DNA of 64,000 bases from Triticum aestivum (lineage: Eukaryota; Streptophyta; Magnoliopsida; Poales; Poaceae). Shown here piece by piece: positions 22,131-32,902 of the stretch. Position numbers and translations under genes: made by a program. Below the pieces are notes generated by a model. It was not told where the DNA came from and made no database searches. It saw nothing but the letters and a program-made list of their open reading frames with translations. The stretch spans positions 60,557,789 through 60,621,788 of the forward strand of contig NC_057812.1 of the NCBI RefSeq assembly GCF_018294505.1, given 5' to 3'. Position 1 is the first letter of the stretch. Every line of letters begins with the position of its first letter.

Positions 22131-22344
22131 CTTTTAATACCGGTTGGTGTCACCAATCGGTACTAAAGGGCTCCCTGCCCCCAGAGCTGGCTCGTGCCAT
22201 GTGGTTGCCCTTTAGCACCGGTTCGTGCTGAACCGGTACTAAAGGGGGGGGGGGAACCTTTAGTGCCCACACTTTAGTGCCGGATACCGAACCGACACTA
22301 AAGGGCCTTACGAACCGGTGCTATTGCCAGATTCTGCACTAGTG
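22131..22344 (+). repeat. Right subterminal repeats and terminal inverted repeat of the CACTA element
   Basis: Alternating copies of TTTAGTACCGGTT and its complement form hairpins (for example ACCGGTTGGTG...CACCAATCGGT), with a run of 12 G at about 22240. The end is GATTCTGCACTAGTG at 22344. Subterminal repeats bind the element's own transposition protein in En/Spm. Confidence 0.85.
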
Positions 22345-22677
22345 TTATTGGGTTTTACCTTTGGATCTTATGCTGGAGTGCTTATGTATGCTATTATTTG
22401 TCTACAATAGATTATCCGGAGTGCGAAGCTTGCTACTACGAGTCTCTAGGGTTTTCCGATCGTCATCAAGGCAAGTTACACTTTGATCATATTTCTTTAT
22501 TACCCAGTTTTTATGCATTAGTTTCAACACTCAAACATTGCATGAGTAGGATGTGAACATGTGGTTATTGTTAAGTCTGTGATTGAACTCTGTTATAAAT
22601 TTTTGAGTGCTACGTGTGTCAGTAATACAAATCTAGGGATGACACTTAAGCACAGAGACTACAGTCCATTGGGATCG
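22345..22677 (+). repeat. LTR end of element Y (plus strand), truncated by the CACTA element
   Basis: It ends GGGATCGGGTAGCTACA at 22677 and shares AGGGATGACACTTAAGCA with the minus-strand LTR of Z. The expected TGGTATCAGAGC primer site does not follow, so the sequence right of 22677 is a rearranged join. Confidence 0.6.
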
Positions 22678-23413
22678 GGTAGCTACATTCTGAAATCGCA
22701 TGCCTAATGAAAATTTCGCTGGGAAACATGAAACTTGGGCGGGGGAAACAGAAAATGCCGACGATGCTCGTAAAATACTCGTGTGGAAGAAAGCCGAAAA
22801 TTGGCAGTTCCCGTCTACAAAAAATGTACACGTGTAGTTGATTTTTTCGGTCAATATTACGCCTGGTTTATTACGAAACATTGCACAGGTAACTGACTTA
22901 TGGATCTTTAATGCAAAAAACACAGAGATGTATGGCATAGAAACCGTGTGTTTTGTGATCTTCTAATGATTAACGCAAAACACGCACACGGGCACACATG
23001 CTCTTCAACGCTCAAAGCCCTCAAAGGATGCTCTTAACGACATTGTTAATACTACAAACTTAAAGTACTAGTGGTAATTTGCTTTAATACTACAAATTTA
23101 AACTACTTCTCACATGTTGCCATCAGGGCCTTGTAGGCGGCAACCCACCGTGCTTTGAGCTCCGCCAAGCTCTCCTCACCACGGCGTGCGGCCTCTTCTT
23201 TCTTGCGGAGCGGGAGTCTCTTTTATTGACTGTTGTCTGCCTTTTCTGCTCCTTCTGTGCGGCTTTGGCTGCCCCTAGATCCACCACCCATTCGGCCATG
23301 GCAGCCTCAAAGTCCGCCCATGTAACTGTGTGGCCGGCGGTAGTGATGAGCTCAGCGCGGCAAGATGCCATCGCTTCCTTACCATGTGTGCGGTCGCGGG
23401 CGGCGAGGAACGT
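22678..23413. mobile_element. Fragment X', a second copy of the left part of element X
   Basis: From about 22990 to 23413 it matches 43103-43560 closely, for example CACACATGCTCTTCAACGCT and CTCCGCCAAGCTCTCCTCAC. It lacks about 34 bases present at 43240-43280. The stretch 22678-22989 has no counterpart on the right, because the Athila array occupies that side there. It ends abruptly near 23413 against the 3' part of Y. Confidence 0.75.
23123..23371 (-). pseudogene. Short Ala/Lys/Arg-rich ORF of X', homologous to 43219-43617
   Basis: 82 residues including TWADFEAAMAEWVVDL and a basic tail (RRAWRSSKHGG). It is the same protein fragment as in the right copy, so it is a transposon-borne exon rather than random. 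Function not recognised. The part upstream of residue 1 seen in the right copy is lost here at the 23413 junction. Confidence 0.5.
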
Positions 23414-24270
23414 GAAATTATGTAAAGTTCAGTGGAGCCACCATACCGAGGAAGAAGCCACCTTGGAGTGAGAAGAAGACCTCCGGAAAGACCACCCACA
23501 CCTATTTGCTAGCCAACCAGAATCTCGTGGGCGAGATTCATCTTAAGGGGGGTAGGTTTGTAACATCCCAATTTTCAATTTCGATGTTAATCATTAGGTC
23601 ATCATATGCATCCATAATTTGTGCATTTTTGAATTCGTTTTAATTGGAATTTCTGATCCTAGAAACCTTAAGCAACTCAAGGAACATTCGAGAGAGTTGG
23701 AGGAAAATCCAATTTTGATTTTTCAAAATTGGCAAATTGGATCATAGAGATTCTATTCGAAATTATTTTTCAATCGTTTCAAATAAATAAAATAATGAGA
23801 GAAGATAATATGACTTCTTCAAAATAGCTAGGAAATATTGGAAATTTCATTTTGAATAAAAATATATTTATTTGAATATTTTTTTGAAATTTTATTCGGT
23901 TGCATTTTATTAAATTAGGGAAAAAATGCATTTTTAAAAATTGCATTTAGTCCAGAAAAATGTTCACGTTGTCCCAAATTTTAGGAGGGGATGGTGAAAA
24001 TTGTTTCTGGAATTTTAGGAGGGGATGGTGAAAATTGTTTCTGGAATTTTAGGATTTTTATTTTATTTTATTTGGATTTTTTATTTCGCGGCGTTATTTA
24101 AAAAAAAGTCTTCTTCGGATCGACTGGGCCGAAGCCCAGCCGGCCCAGCAGCGCCACCGCCACCGCCTCGCCCGCCGTCCCTGAGCCGGACTCCCGTCGA
24201 AGACCGAGCGCCGCACGCTGCCATCGCCCATCCTCCAAGCCGCGCCCCTCCCCCAGCCCCCCGCCGCTCG
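23414..24270 (+). repeat. 3' internal end, PPT and truncated 3' LTR of element Y
   Basis: The PPT CTTAAGGGGGGTAGG (about 23542-23556) precedes an LTR starting TGTAACATCCC at 23559. The 130 bases before it (AATCTCGTGGGCGAGATTCA) are the mirror of the sequence beside the Z LTR at 1870-1900, so Y is a relative of Z in the opposite orientation. The LTR shows a 32-bp tandem duplication around 23983-24050 (TTAGGAGGGGATGGTGAAAA) and a GC-rich stretch 24120-24270. It breaks off at 24271 against the Athila LTR. Confidence 0.7.
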
Positions 24271-25744
24271 CATTATGGGCTGTTATTACACATTATGTCA
24301 CAATACTTATGCCTATTCTCTCTTATTTTACAAGGTTTACATAAAGAGGGAGCATGCTGGCATTTGGGATTCTGGGCTAGAAAAGGAGCAAATATTAGAG
24401 ACCTATTCTGCACAGCTCCAAAAGTCCTGAAACTTCACAGAAGACGTTTTCTGAATATATAAAAAATACTGAGCGCAAGAAGTTCACCAGGGGGGCCACA
24501 CCCTGCCCACGAGGGTGGGGGGCGCGCCCTACCCCCTGGGCGCGCCCCCCTACCTCGTGGGCCCCCTGGTGGCCCTCCGACGACCATCTTCTGCTATATG
24601 AAGTCTTTCGATCAGGAAAAAAATCATAAGCCATCTTCTCGGACGAAACTCCTCCGCCACGAGGCGGAACCTTGGCGGAACCAATCTAGGGCTCTCGCGG
24701 AGCTGTTCTGCCAAGGAAACTCCCCTCCGGGAGGGGGAAATCATCGCCATCGTCATCACCAACGCTCCTCTCATCGGGAGAGGGCAATCTCCATCAACAT
24801 CTTCACCAGCACCATCTCCTCTCAAAACCCTAGTTCATCTCTTGTATCCAATTCTTGTCTCCAAGTCCGGGATTGGTACCTGTGGGTTGATAGTAGTGTT
24901 AATTACTCCTTGTAGTTGATGCTAGTTGGTTTATTTGGTGGAAGATCATATGTTCAGAACCTATATGCATATTAATACCCCTCTGACTATGAGCATGAAT
25001 ATGCTTTGTGACTAGTTACGTTTGTTCCTGAGGACATGGGAGAAGTCTTGCTATCAGTAGTCATGTGAATATGGTATTCGTTCGATATTTTGATGGGATG
25101 TATGTTGTCTCTCCTCTAGTGGTGTTATGTGAAAGTCGACTACATAACAATTCACCATTATTTGGGCCTAAAGGAAGGCATTGTGAAGTAATAAGTAGAT
25201 GATGGGTTGCTAGAGTGATAGAAGCTTAAACCCTAGTTTATGCGTTGCTTCACAAGGGGCTGATTTGGATCCATATGTTTCATGCTACGGTTAGTTTTAC
25301 CTTAATACTTTTGTTGTAGTTGCGGATGCTTGCAATAGAGGTTAATCATAAGTGGGATGCTTGTCCAAGTAAGGACAGTACCCAAGCACCGGTCCACCAC
25401 ATACCAAATTATCGAAGTAACGCGAATCATATGAACGTGATGAAAACTAGCTTGACGATATTTCCATGTGTCCTTGGGAGCGCTTTTCTCTATATAAAAG
25501 TTTGTCCAGGCTAGTCCTTTGCTACAAAAAGGATTGGGCCACCTTGCTGCACTTTATTTAGTTTTGTTACTTGTTGCTCGTTACAAATTATCTTATCACA
25601 AAACTATCTGTTACCACTTATTTTAGTACTTGCAGAGAATACCTTGGTGGAAACCGCTTATCATTTCCTTCTGCTCCTCGTTGGGTTAGACACTCTTACT
25701 TATCGAAAGGACTACGATAGATCCCCTATACTTGTGGGTCAACA
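24271..25744 (+). repeat. LTR1 of the Athila array, 5'-truncated
   Basis: It matches LTR2 from its base 45 onward and ends GTGGGTCAACA (the others end GTGGGTCATCA). A TATA-like CTATATAAAAG lies near 25490. Joined at 24271 to the Y LTR without any target duplication. Confidence 0.93.
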
Positions 25745-25755
25745 AGACTCTTTTC

Positions 25756-25773
25756 TGGCACCGTTGCCGGGGA
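25756..25773 (+). other. PBS of Athila copy 1 (one substitution)
   Basis: TGGCACCGTTGCCGGGGA; copy 2 has TGGCGCC. In Athila-type elements this site is usually assigned to tRNA-Asp; I did not verify the tRNA. Confidence 0.8.
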
Positions 25774-25850
25774 GTGAAGCGCCTTTGGTAGGTGGAATTT
25801 GGTAAGGAAAAATTTATGTAGTGTGCTGAAATTTACTGTCACTTGTTACT

Positions 25851-27355
25851 TTGGAAAGTAATCCTCTGAGGGGCTTGTTAGGGGTATCTTCACCCCGACC
25901 AGTAGAGCAAAGAGTTGCTCCTCAACCTACTGAACCTACTGAAAATGAAAATGAAAATTTCTGCTTTGAAATTCCTTCGGGTATGTTAGAAAAACTGCTA
26001 GCTAATCCTTTTGCAAGAGACGGAACAATGCATCCTGATGAGCACCTAATATATGTTGATGAAGTTTGTGGATTATTTAAGCTTGTAGGTGTACCCGGAG
26101 ATGTTCTTAAGAATAAGGTCTTTCCTTTATCTTTGAAGGAAGATGCATTGACATGGTACAGGCTATTTGATGATACGTGGTCATGGAACTATAAACGATT
26201 GAAATTGGAATTTCATCAGAAGATTTATCCTATGCATCTTGTTCATCGTGATCGCAATTATATATATAATTTTTGGCCTCACGAAGGAGAAAGCATCGCT
26301 CAAGCTTGGGGGAGGCTTAAATCAATGTTATATTCATGCCCCAATCATGAGCTCTCAAGAGAGATGATTATTCAAAATTTATATGCTAGGCTTTCTGATA
26401 ACAATCGCACCATGCTCGATACTTCTTGTGCTGGCTCTTTTATGATGAAGACTATTGAATCCAAATGGGATTTATTGGAAAGAACTAAACGCAACTCTGA
26501 AGATTGGGACCTCGACGAAGGTAAGGAGTCAGGTCTGACACCTAAGTTTGATTGTGTTAAATCTTTTATGGATACCGGTGTTTTCTATAAATTTAGCACT
26601 AAATATGGACTTGACTCTGAGATAGTAGCTTCTTTCTGTGAATCTTTTGCTACGTATGTTGATCTTCCCAAGGAGAAGTGGTTTAAATATCATCCTCCCA
26701 TAGAAGTAAAAGTAGCTGCACCTATTAAAGTTGAAGAAAAGACTATCACTTATAATGATCCTATTGTTCCTACTTCTTATGTTGAGAAACCACCTTTCCC
26801 TGTTAGGATAAAGGATCATGCTAAAGCTTCAACTGTGGTTCGTAAAAGCAATATTAGAACATATACACCTCCTGAGCAAGTTAAAGTTGAACCTAACATT
26901 GCTATTGTTAAAGATCTCTTGTCTGATAATATTGATGGGCATGTTATTTATTTCTGTGATGAAACTGCTAGAATTGCTAAACCTTGTGCTAAAGATAAAC
27001 CTATACCTGTGGTAGGCATGCCTGTTATTTCTGTTAAAATATGAGATCATTGTTATCATGGCTTATGTGATATGGGTGCCAGTGCTAGTGCAATACCTAT
27101 TGGCCTATATAGAGAAATTATGCATGATATTGCACCTGTTGAATTAGAAGATATTGATGTCACAATTAAACTTGCCAATAGAGATACTATTTCACCAATG
27201 GGAATTGTTAGAGATGTTGATGTCTTGTGTGGGAAAACTAAATATCCTGCAGATTTTCTTGTTCTTGGTTCCCCACAAGATAGCTTTTGTCCCATTATAT
27301 TTGGTAGACCCTTCTTAAACACTGTTAATGCGAAGATAGATTGCAAAAAGGATGT
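25851..27355 (+). pseudogene. gag: Athila copy 1: gag and protease, start lost and one private stop
   Basis: The reading frame opens at 25851 with TTG where copy 2 has ATG, so the normal start is lost; the next ATG is near 25983. The Gag core contains TWYRLFDDTWSWNYKRL, HRDRNYIYNFWPHEGES and SCPNHELSREMI, which together resemble plant Athila Gag. A private TGA at 27042-27044 (GGA in copy 2) cuts the protein just before the protease motif DMGASASAIP (27069). The frame breaks near 27355, and that break is shared with copy 2. Gag would form particles and the protease would process the polyprotein. Confidence 0.88.
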
Positions 27356-29223
27356 TGTTACTATCATTTGGATGATATGTCTCATGAATTTAATTTCTCT
27401 AAATTTAGTAGACAACACCGTGAAGAAGAATTACCTAGTAAGGATGAAATTATTGGTCTTGCTTCTATTGCCGTACCTCCTAGTGATCCTTTAGAACAAT
27501 ATTTGCTAGACCATGAAAATGATATTTTTATGAATGAAAGAAGGGAAATAGGTGAAGTATTCTTTAAACATGAACCTATTCTGAAACACAATTTGCCTGT
27601 TGAAATCCTAGGGGATCCTCTTCCACCCAAGGGTGATATGTGTTTGAGCTTAAACCGTTGCCTGATACTCTTAAATATGCTTATCTTGATGAGAAAAGGA
27701 TATATCATGTTATTATTAGTGCTAACCTTTCAGAGCATGAGGAAGAGAGGTTGTTGAAAACTCTGAAGAAGCACCGTGCTGCTATTGGGTATACTCTTGA
27801 TGATCTTAAGGGCATTAGTCCCACTCTATGTCCACATAAAATAAATTTGGAAGAAGATGCTAAACCAGTTCGTGATCATCAACGACGGCTGAATCCTAAA
27901 ATGAAAGAAGTGGTAAGAAAGGAAATACTAAAGCTCCTTGAGGCAGGTATAATCTATCCCATTGCTGATAGTCAGTGGGTAAGTCCTGTACATTATGTCC
28001 CTAAGAAGGGAGGTATTACTGTCATTCCTAATGATAAAGATGAATTGATTCCTCAAAGAATTATTACAGGTTATATGATGGTAATTGATTTCCGTAAATT
28101 AATTAAGGCCACTAAAAAGGATCATTACCCCTTACCTTTTATTGATCAAATGCTAGAAAGATTATCCAAAACATACACATTTTTGCTTTCTAGATGGTTA
28201 TTCTGGTTTCTCTCAAATACCTGTGTCAGCCAAGGATCAATCAAAGACTACTTTTACTTGCCCTTTTGGTACTTTTGCTTATAGACATATGCCTTTTGGT
28301 TTATGTAATGCACCTGCTACCTTTCAAAGATGCATGATGGCTATATTCTCTGACTTTTGTGAAAAGATTTGTGAGGTTTTCATGGACGATTTCTCCGTCT
28401 ATGGATCTTCTTTTGATGATTCCTTGAGCAACCTTGATCGAGTTTTGCAGAGATGTGAAGAAACTAATCTTGTCTTGAATTGGGAAAAGTGCCACTTTAT
28501 GGTTAATGACGGTATTGTCTTGGGGCATAAAGTTTCTGAAAGAGGTATTGAAGTTGATAAAGCCAAGGTTGATGCTATTGAAAAGATGCCATGCCCCAAA
28601 GACATCAAAGGTATAAGAAGTTTCCTTGGTCACACCAGATTTTATAGGAGGTTCATTAAGGACTTCTCAAAAATTTCTCGGCCTCTGACTAATTTATTAC
28701 AAAAAGATATACCATTTGTCTTTGATGATGATTGTGTAGAAGCATTTGAAATACTTAAGAAAGCATTGATCTCTGCACCTATTGTTCAGCCACCTGATTG
28801 GAATTTACCCTTTGAAATTATGTGTGATGCTAGTTATTATGCTGTAGGTGCTGTTCTAGGTCAAAGAGTTGATAAGAAATTAAACGCTATTCAATATTCT
28901 AGTAAACCCTAGACAATGCTCAAAGATATTATGCTACTATTGAAAAAGAATTCTTAGCAGTTGTATTTGCTTGTGATAAGTTCAGACCTTATATTGTTGA
29001 TTCTAAAGTAACTATTCACACTGATCATGCTGCTATTAAATATCTCATGGAAAAGAAAGATGCTAAACCTAGACTTATTAGATGGGTTCTCTTGCTACAA
29101 GAATTTGATTTACATATTGTTGATAGAAAGGGAGCTGAGAACCCCGTTGCAGACAACTTGTCTAGGTTAGAAAATGTGCTTGATGACCCACTACCTATTG
29201 ATGATAGCTTTCCTGATGAGTAA
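27356..29223 (+). pseudogene. pol: Athila copy 1: reverse transcriptase and RNase H, several frame breaks
   Basis: RT blocks: NPKMKEVVRKEILKLLEAG, PVHYVPKKGG, a broken LDGYSGF region, TCPFGTFAYRHMPFGL and FMDDFSVYG (near 28380; F at the first position of YxDD). RNase H/tether: [36 protein letters not shown]. Breaks near 27645, 28170 and 28906 and the TAA at 29221 all recur at the same sites in copy 2. ASYYAVG replaces the usual ASDYAVG, so one RNase H-region Asp is changed in copy 1 only. Confidence 0.88.
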
Positions 29224-30566
29224 TTAAATTTCATAAATGCTTCTCATACTGCTCCATGGTATGCTGATTATGCTAATTACATTGTTGCCAAATTCATACC
29301 ACCTAGTTTGACATACCAACAAAAGAAAAAGTTCTTCTATGATTTGAGACATTACTTTTGGGATGACTCACATCTTTATAAGGAAAGAGTAGATGGTGTT
29401 ATTAGACGTTGTGTACCTGAGCATGAACAGGAACATATCCTATGCAAGTGTCACTCCGAAGCTTATGGAGGACACCATGCTGGAGATAGAACTGCACACA
29501 AGGTATTACAATCCGGTTTTTATTGGCCTACTCTCTTCAAAGATGCCCGTAAGTCTGTCTTATCTTGTGATGAATGTCAAAGAATTGGTAATATTAGTAG
29601 ACATCAAGAAATGCCTATGAATTATTCACTTGTTATTGAACCATTTGATGTTTGGGGTTTGACTACATGGGACCTTTTCCTGCCTCTAATGGTTATACAC
29701 ATATTTTAGTTGTTGTTGATTACGTTACTAAGTGGGTAGAAGCTATTCCAACTAGTAGTGCTGATCATAATACTTGTATTAAAATGCTTAAAGAAGTTAT
29801 TTTTCCAAGATTTGGAGTCCCTAGATGTTTAATGACTGATGGTGGTTCACATTTTATTCATGGTGCTTTCCGTAAAATGCTTGCTAAATATGATTTTAAT
29901 CATAGAATTGCATCTCCTTATCACCCTCAGTCTAGTGGTCAAGTAGAATTAAGTAATAGAGAGCTCAAATTAATTTTCCAAAAGACTGTTAATAGGTCTA
30001 GAAAGAATTGGTCCAAGAAACTTGATGATGCACTATGGGCCTATAGAACTACACATAAAAATCCTATGGGTATGTCTCCGTATAAAATGGTTTATGGAAA
30101 AGCATGTCATTTACCTCTCGAACTAGAACACAAGGCATATTGGGCTATTAAAGAGCTCAATTATGATTTTAAACTTGCCGGTGAGAAGAGGTTATTTGAT
30201 ATTAGCTCAATTGATGTATGGAGAACCCAAGCCTATGAAAATGCCAAATTATTTAAATAAAAAGTTAAAAGATGGCATGGTAAAAGAATACAAAAGCATG
30301 AGTTTAATGTAGGTGATTATGTATTGCTATACAACTCTCGTTTAAGATGTTTTGCAGGAAAACTTCTCTCTAAATGGGAAGGCCCTTACGTTATCGAGGA
30401 GGTCTATCATTCCGGTGCCATAAAAATCAACAATTTCGAAGGCACAAATCCGAAGGTGGTGAACGGTCAAAGAATCAAACATTATATCTTAGGTATTCCC
30501 ATAAATGTTGAAACCAATGTTATTGAAACCGTAACCCCGGAGGAATACATAAGGGACACTTTCTAG
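29224..30566 (+). pseudogene. pol: Athila copy 1: integrase, broken
   Basis: The zinc finger is HEQEHILCKCHSEAYGGHH with CDECQ. Core Asp in VVVDYVTKWVEA, second Asp in LMTDGGSHF, Glu in GQVELSNRELK, so the DDE set is present. The C-terminal domain (RCFAGKLLSKWEGPYVIEEV) ends at 30566. A one-base loss near 29660 and the TAA at 30258 split it into three pieces; both are shared with copy 2. No protein could be made from one uninterrupted frame. Confidence 0.88.
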
Positions 30567-30884
30567 AACGTTTCGGACTCCGAAAAGGAATAGGTATGTG
30601 GTATGGTAAGTAAACCGACTCCAAAATAGTTTTTAAGGAAATATTTCTCCGTTTTGGAATATTTAGAAAAATAGAAGAATAAGAAGTAGCCCAGGAAGGA
30701 CACGAGGGCTCCACGAGCGTGGAGGGCGCACCCTACCCCCTGGGCACGCCCCCTACCTCGTGGGCACCTCGTGCGCTTTCCGGACTCTATTTTCGTAAAC
30801 GACACATATTTTGGTTGGTAAAAATTCATTATATAACATCCTGAAGGTTTTGACTCCCGTATCACACAAATATCTCCTGTCTTT

Positions 30885-31334
30885 GTGTCGAGCTATCCTG
30901 CTGCAGATTTGAGCAACATGTCATCCCATGATTCGGAAGGAGAGAGCTATGTGGCTGATTACCTTGCAGATCCTAAAGTCTATGGGGATGTGGAGCATTG
31001 TGATTGTACTACGGAAGAAGAAGAGGACTATGAACCTAAGGGAAAGGAGGATATGAGCTCAGATGAAGATGAAGTCCCACTACCTCAACCTGGGGACATG
31101 CATGTGGAGTTCAAAAAGTCAAGCCTCCGAGATAGAGTAAAGAAACCTAAGATCGAGTATATCCCTTTTCGCCTCTTGCAAGAAAACAAACAGGAACTAT
31201 GCAAAAAGATACTGAGCCTGGAGCAGGAGCTCGAGGACCTAAGGGACCAAAATTCTGTCCTCAAGTGCAAATTAAGGAAGACGCCTACGCCAACAACAAA
31301 ACCACCATCTTCTTCACCAACAAAGAAGAACTGA
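30885..31334 (+). CDS. Athila copy 1: small post-pol ORF, acidic with C-terminal coiled coil
   Basis: 149 residues, intact, beginning MSSYPAADLSNM. An acidic first half (TTEEEEDYEPKGKEDMSSDEDE), then a coiled-coil stretch (residues about 95-130: LQENKQELCKKILSLEQELE) and a basic Pro/Thr/Ser tail. It sits between integrase and the 3' LTR, where Athila elements may carry an env-like or other third ORF, but I see no signal peptide or membrane span, so it is not env-like. The ORF is also open in copy 2, while gag-pol is broken many times. Function unknown. Confidence 0.6.
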   Translation: MSSYPAADLSNMSSHDSEGESYVADYLADPKVYGDVEHCDCTTEEEEDYEPKGKEDMSSDEDEVPLPQPGDMHVEFKKSSLRDRVKKPKIEYIPFRLLQENKQELCKKILSLEQELEDLRDQNSVLKCKLRKTPTPTTKPPSSSPTKKN

Positions 31335-32902
31335 GTATCTGGTATGGGCACTCCCCTTGGCAACTGCAAAGCTTGGGGGAGTGCCCCAGTATCGTATCAC
31401 CATCACTTTTATCTTTACCGCTTTTCTTAGTTCGATCCTTTTGGTAATATTTTGATCTAGTAGAATAAAAGCTTTTAGTATGATCTAGTTGTGAGTTTTG
31501 CTTTATGATCCTTCTATGTAATCGAGTCCGTAAGCTATATATAATAAAGATTAGTGTTAAGTCAAGGGCTTTACTATTTTGCCATGATCTTGAGTGAATA
31601 AAAGAAAAGAGAGAAACAATAAAAAGAATAAAAGAGATCATATGGATCTTATGGAGAGTAATGAGCTCACATAGAAAAAGTCTAATGAATAAAAGTTGTT
31701 GAGAGTTCACAAACATAGTTTTGGTCATCGTTGCAATTAATAGGAAGTAATAAAGAAAGAGAGGTCTTCACATATAAATATACTATCTTGGACATCTTTT
31801 ATGATTGTGAGCACTCATTAAAATATGACATGCTAAAAAGTTAACGTTGGACAAGGAAGACAACATAATGGGTTATGTTTTCTTACATCTGAGATAAATT
31901 ATATTGTCTTGGATCATCCAACATGATTGAGCTTGCCTTTCCCCCTCATGCTAGCCAAATGTATCGCACCAAGTAGATATACTACTTATGCTTCCAAATA
32001 CCCTTAAACCAGTTTTGCCATGGGAGTCCACCATATCTACCTATGGATTGAATAAGATCCTTCAAGTAAGTTGTCATCGGTGCAAAGCAATAAAAATTGC
32101 TCTCTAAATATGTATGACTTATTGGTGTGGGAGAATATAATCTTTATATGGTCGTGTGATATGGAAGAAATAAAAGCAACAGACTGCATAATAAAGGTCC
32201 ATATCACAAGTGGCAATATAAAGTGACGTTCTTTCGCATTAAGATTTTGTGCATCCAACAATAAAAGCGGATGACAACCTCTGCTTCCCTCTGCGAAGGG
32301 CTAATCTTTTACTTTTATCTCCTACATTGCATAAGAGTCATGGTGATATTCACCCTTCCTTTTTACATTTTATTCTTTGGCAAGCATAGTATGTTGGAAA
32401 GATCCTGGTATATATGGCTAATTGGATGTGAGTGTTCATGAACTATTATTGTTGACATTACCCTTGAGGTAAAATGTTGGGAGGCAAAACTATAAGCCCC
32501 TATCTTTCTCTGTGTCCAATTAAAACTCCATACCCATAAGTATTGCTTGAGTGTCAGCAATTGTGAAAGACTATATGATAGTTGAGTATGCGGACTTTCT
32601 GAAAAGCTCTTATATTGACTCTTTCCTATGTTATGATAAATTGCAATTGCTCCAATGACTGAGATTATAGTTTGTTAGTTTTCAATGAAGTTTACAATTC
32701 ATACTTGAAATTGTGATTGAATTATTACTATAGCATAAGAGATCATATGACAAGAATTATATAAGTTGTTGTTCTAAGAATGATCAAGATTCCCTAATGT
32801 CCGTATTTTATTTTTATCGACACCTATATCTCTAAACATGTGGACATATTTTTCGATTTCGGCTTTCGCCTGAGGGCAAGCGAGGTCTTAGCTTGGGGGA
32901 GT
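31335..32902 (+). other. Athila copy 1: non-coding 3' region and PPT
   Basis: About 1.5 kb with no coding signal on either strand. It ends with the PPT GCTTGGGGGAGT (about 32891-32902) directly before LTR2. The same motif GCTTGGGGGAGT occurs a second time at about 31371-31382, just after the small ORF. Confidence 0.75.

Larger units (their letters stand above)
18573..22344 (+). mobile_element. CACTA (En/Spm) DNA transposon, right part only
   Basis: The right terminus is clear: the minus strand starts CACTAGTGCAGAATCTGGC, followed inwards by repeated CTTTAGTACCGGTT-type subterminal repeats in both orientations. The coding part has a Transposase_24-type gene and Ulp1 protease exons. The left terminus and the main TNP2-type transposase are missing: at 18572 the sequence switches directly into the Z LTR. 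A 3-bp duplication (TTA at 22345) cannot be confirmed without the left end. Not mobile on its own. Confidence 0.8.

Noticed and set aside
25851..25853. Normal gag start at 25851
   Set aside because: The codon is TTG; copy 2 has ATG at the matching place, so copy 1 has lost its start.
26529..27059. Minus-strand ORFs of 96 and 76 residues, repeated in the second Athila body
   Set aside because: They recur only because the underlying gag is duplicated; antisense shadows.
30885..31334. Envelope-like gene in the Athila post-pol position
   Set aside because: No signal peptide, no membrane span, strongly acidic then basic: not env-like.
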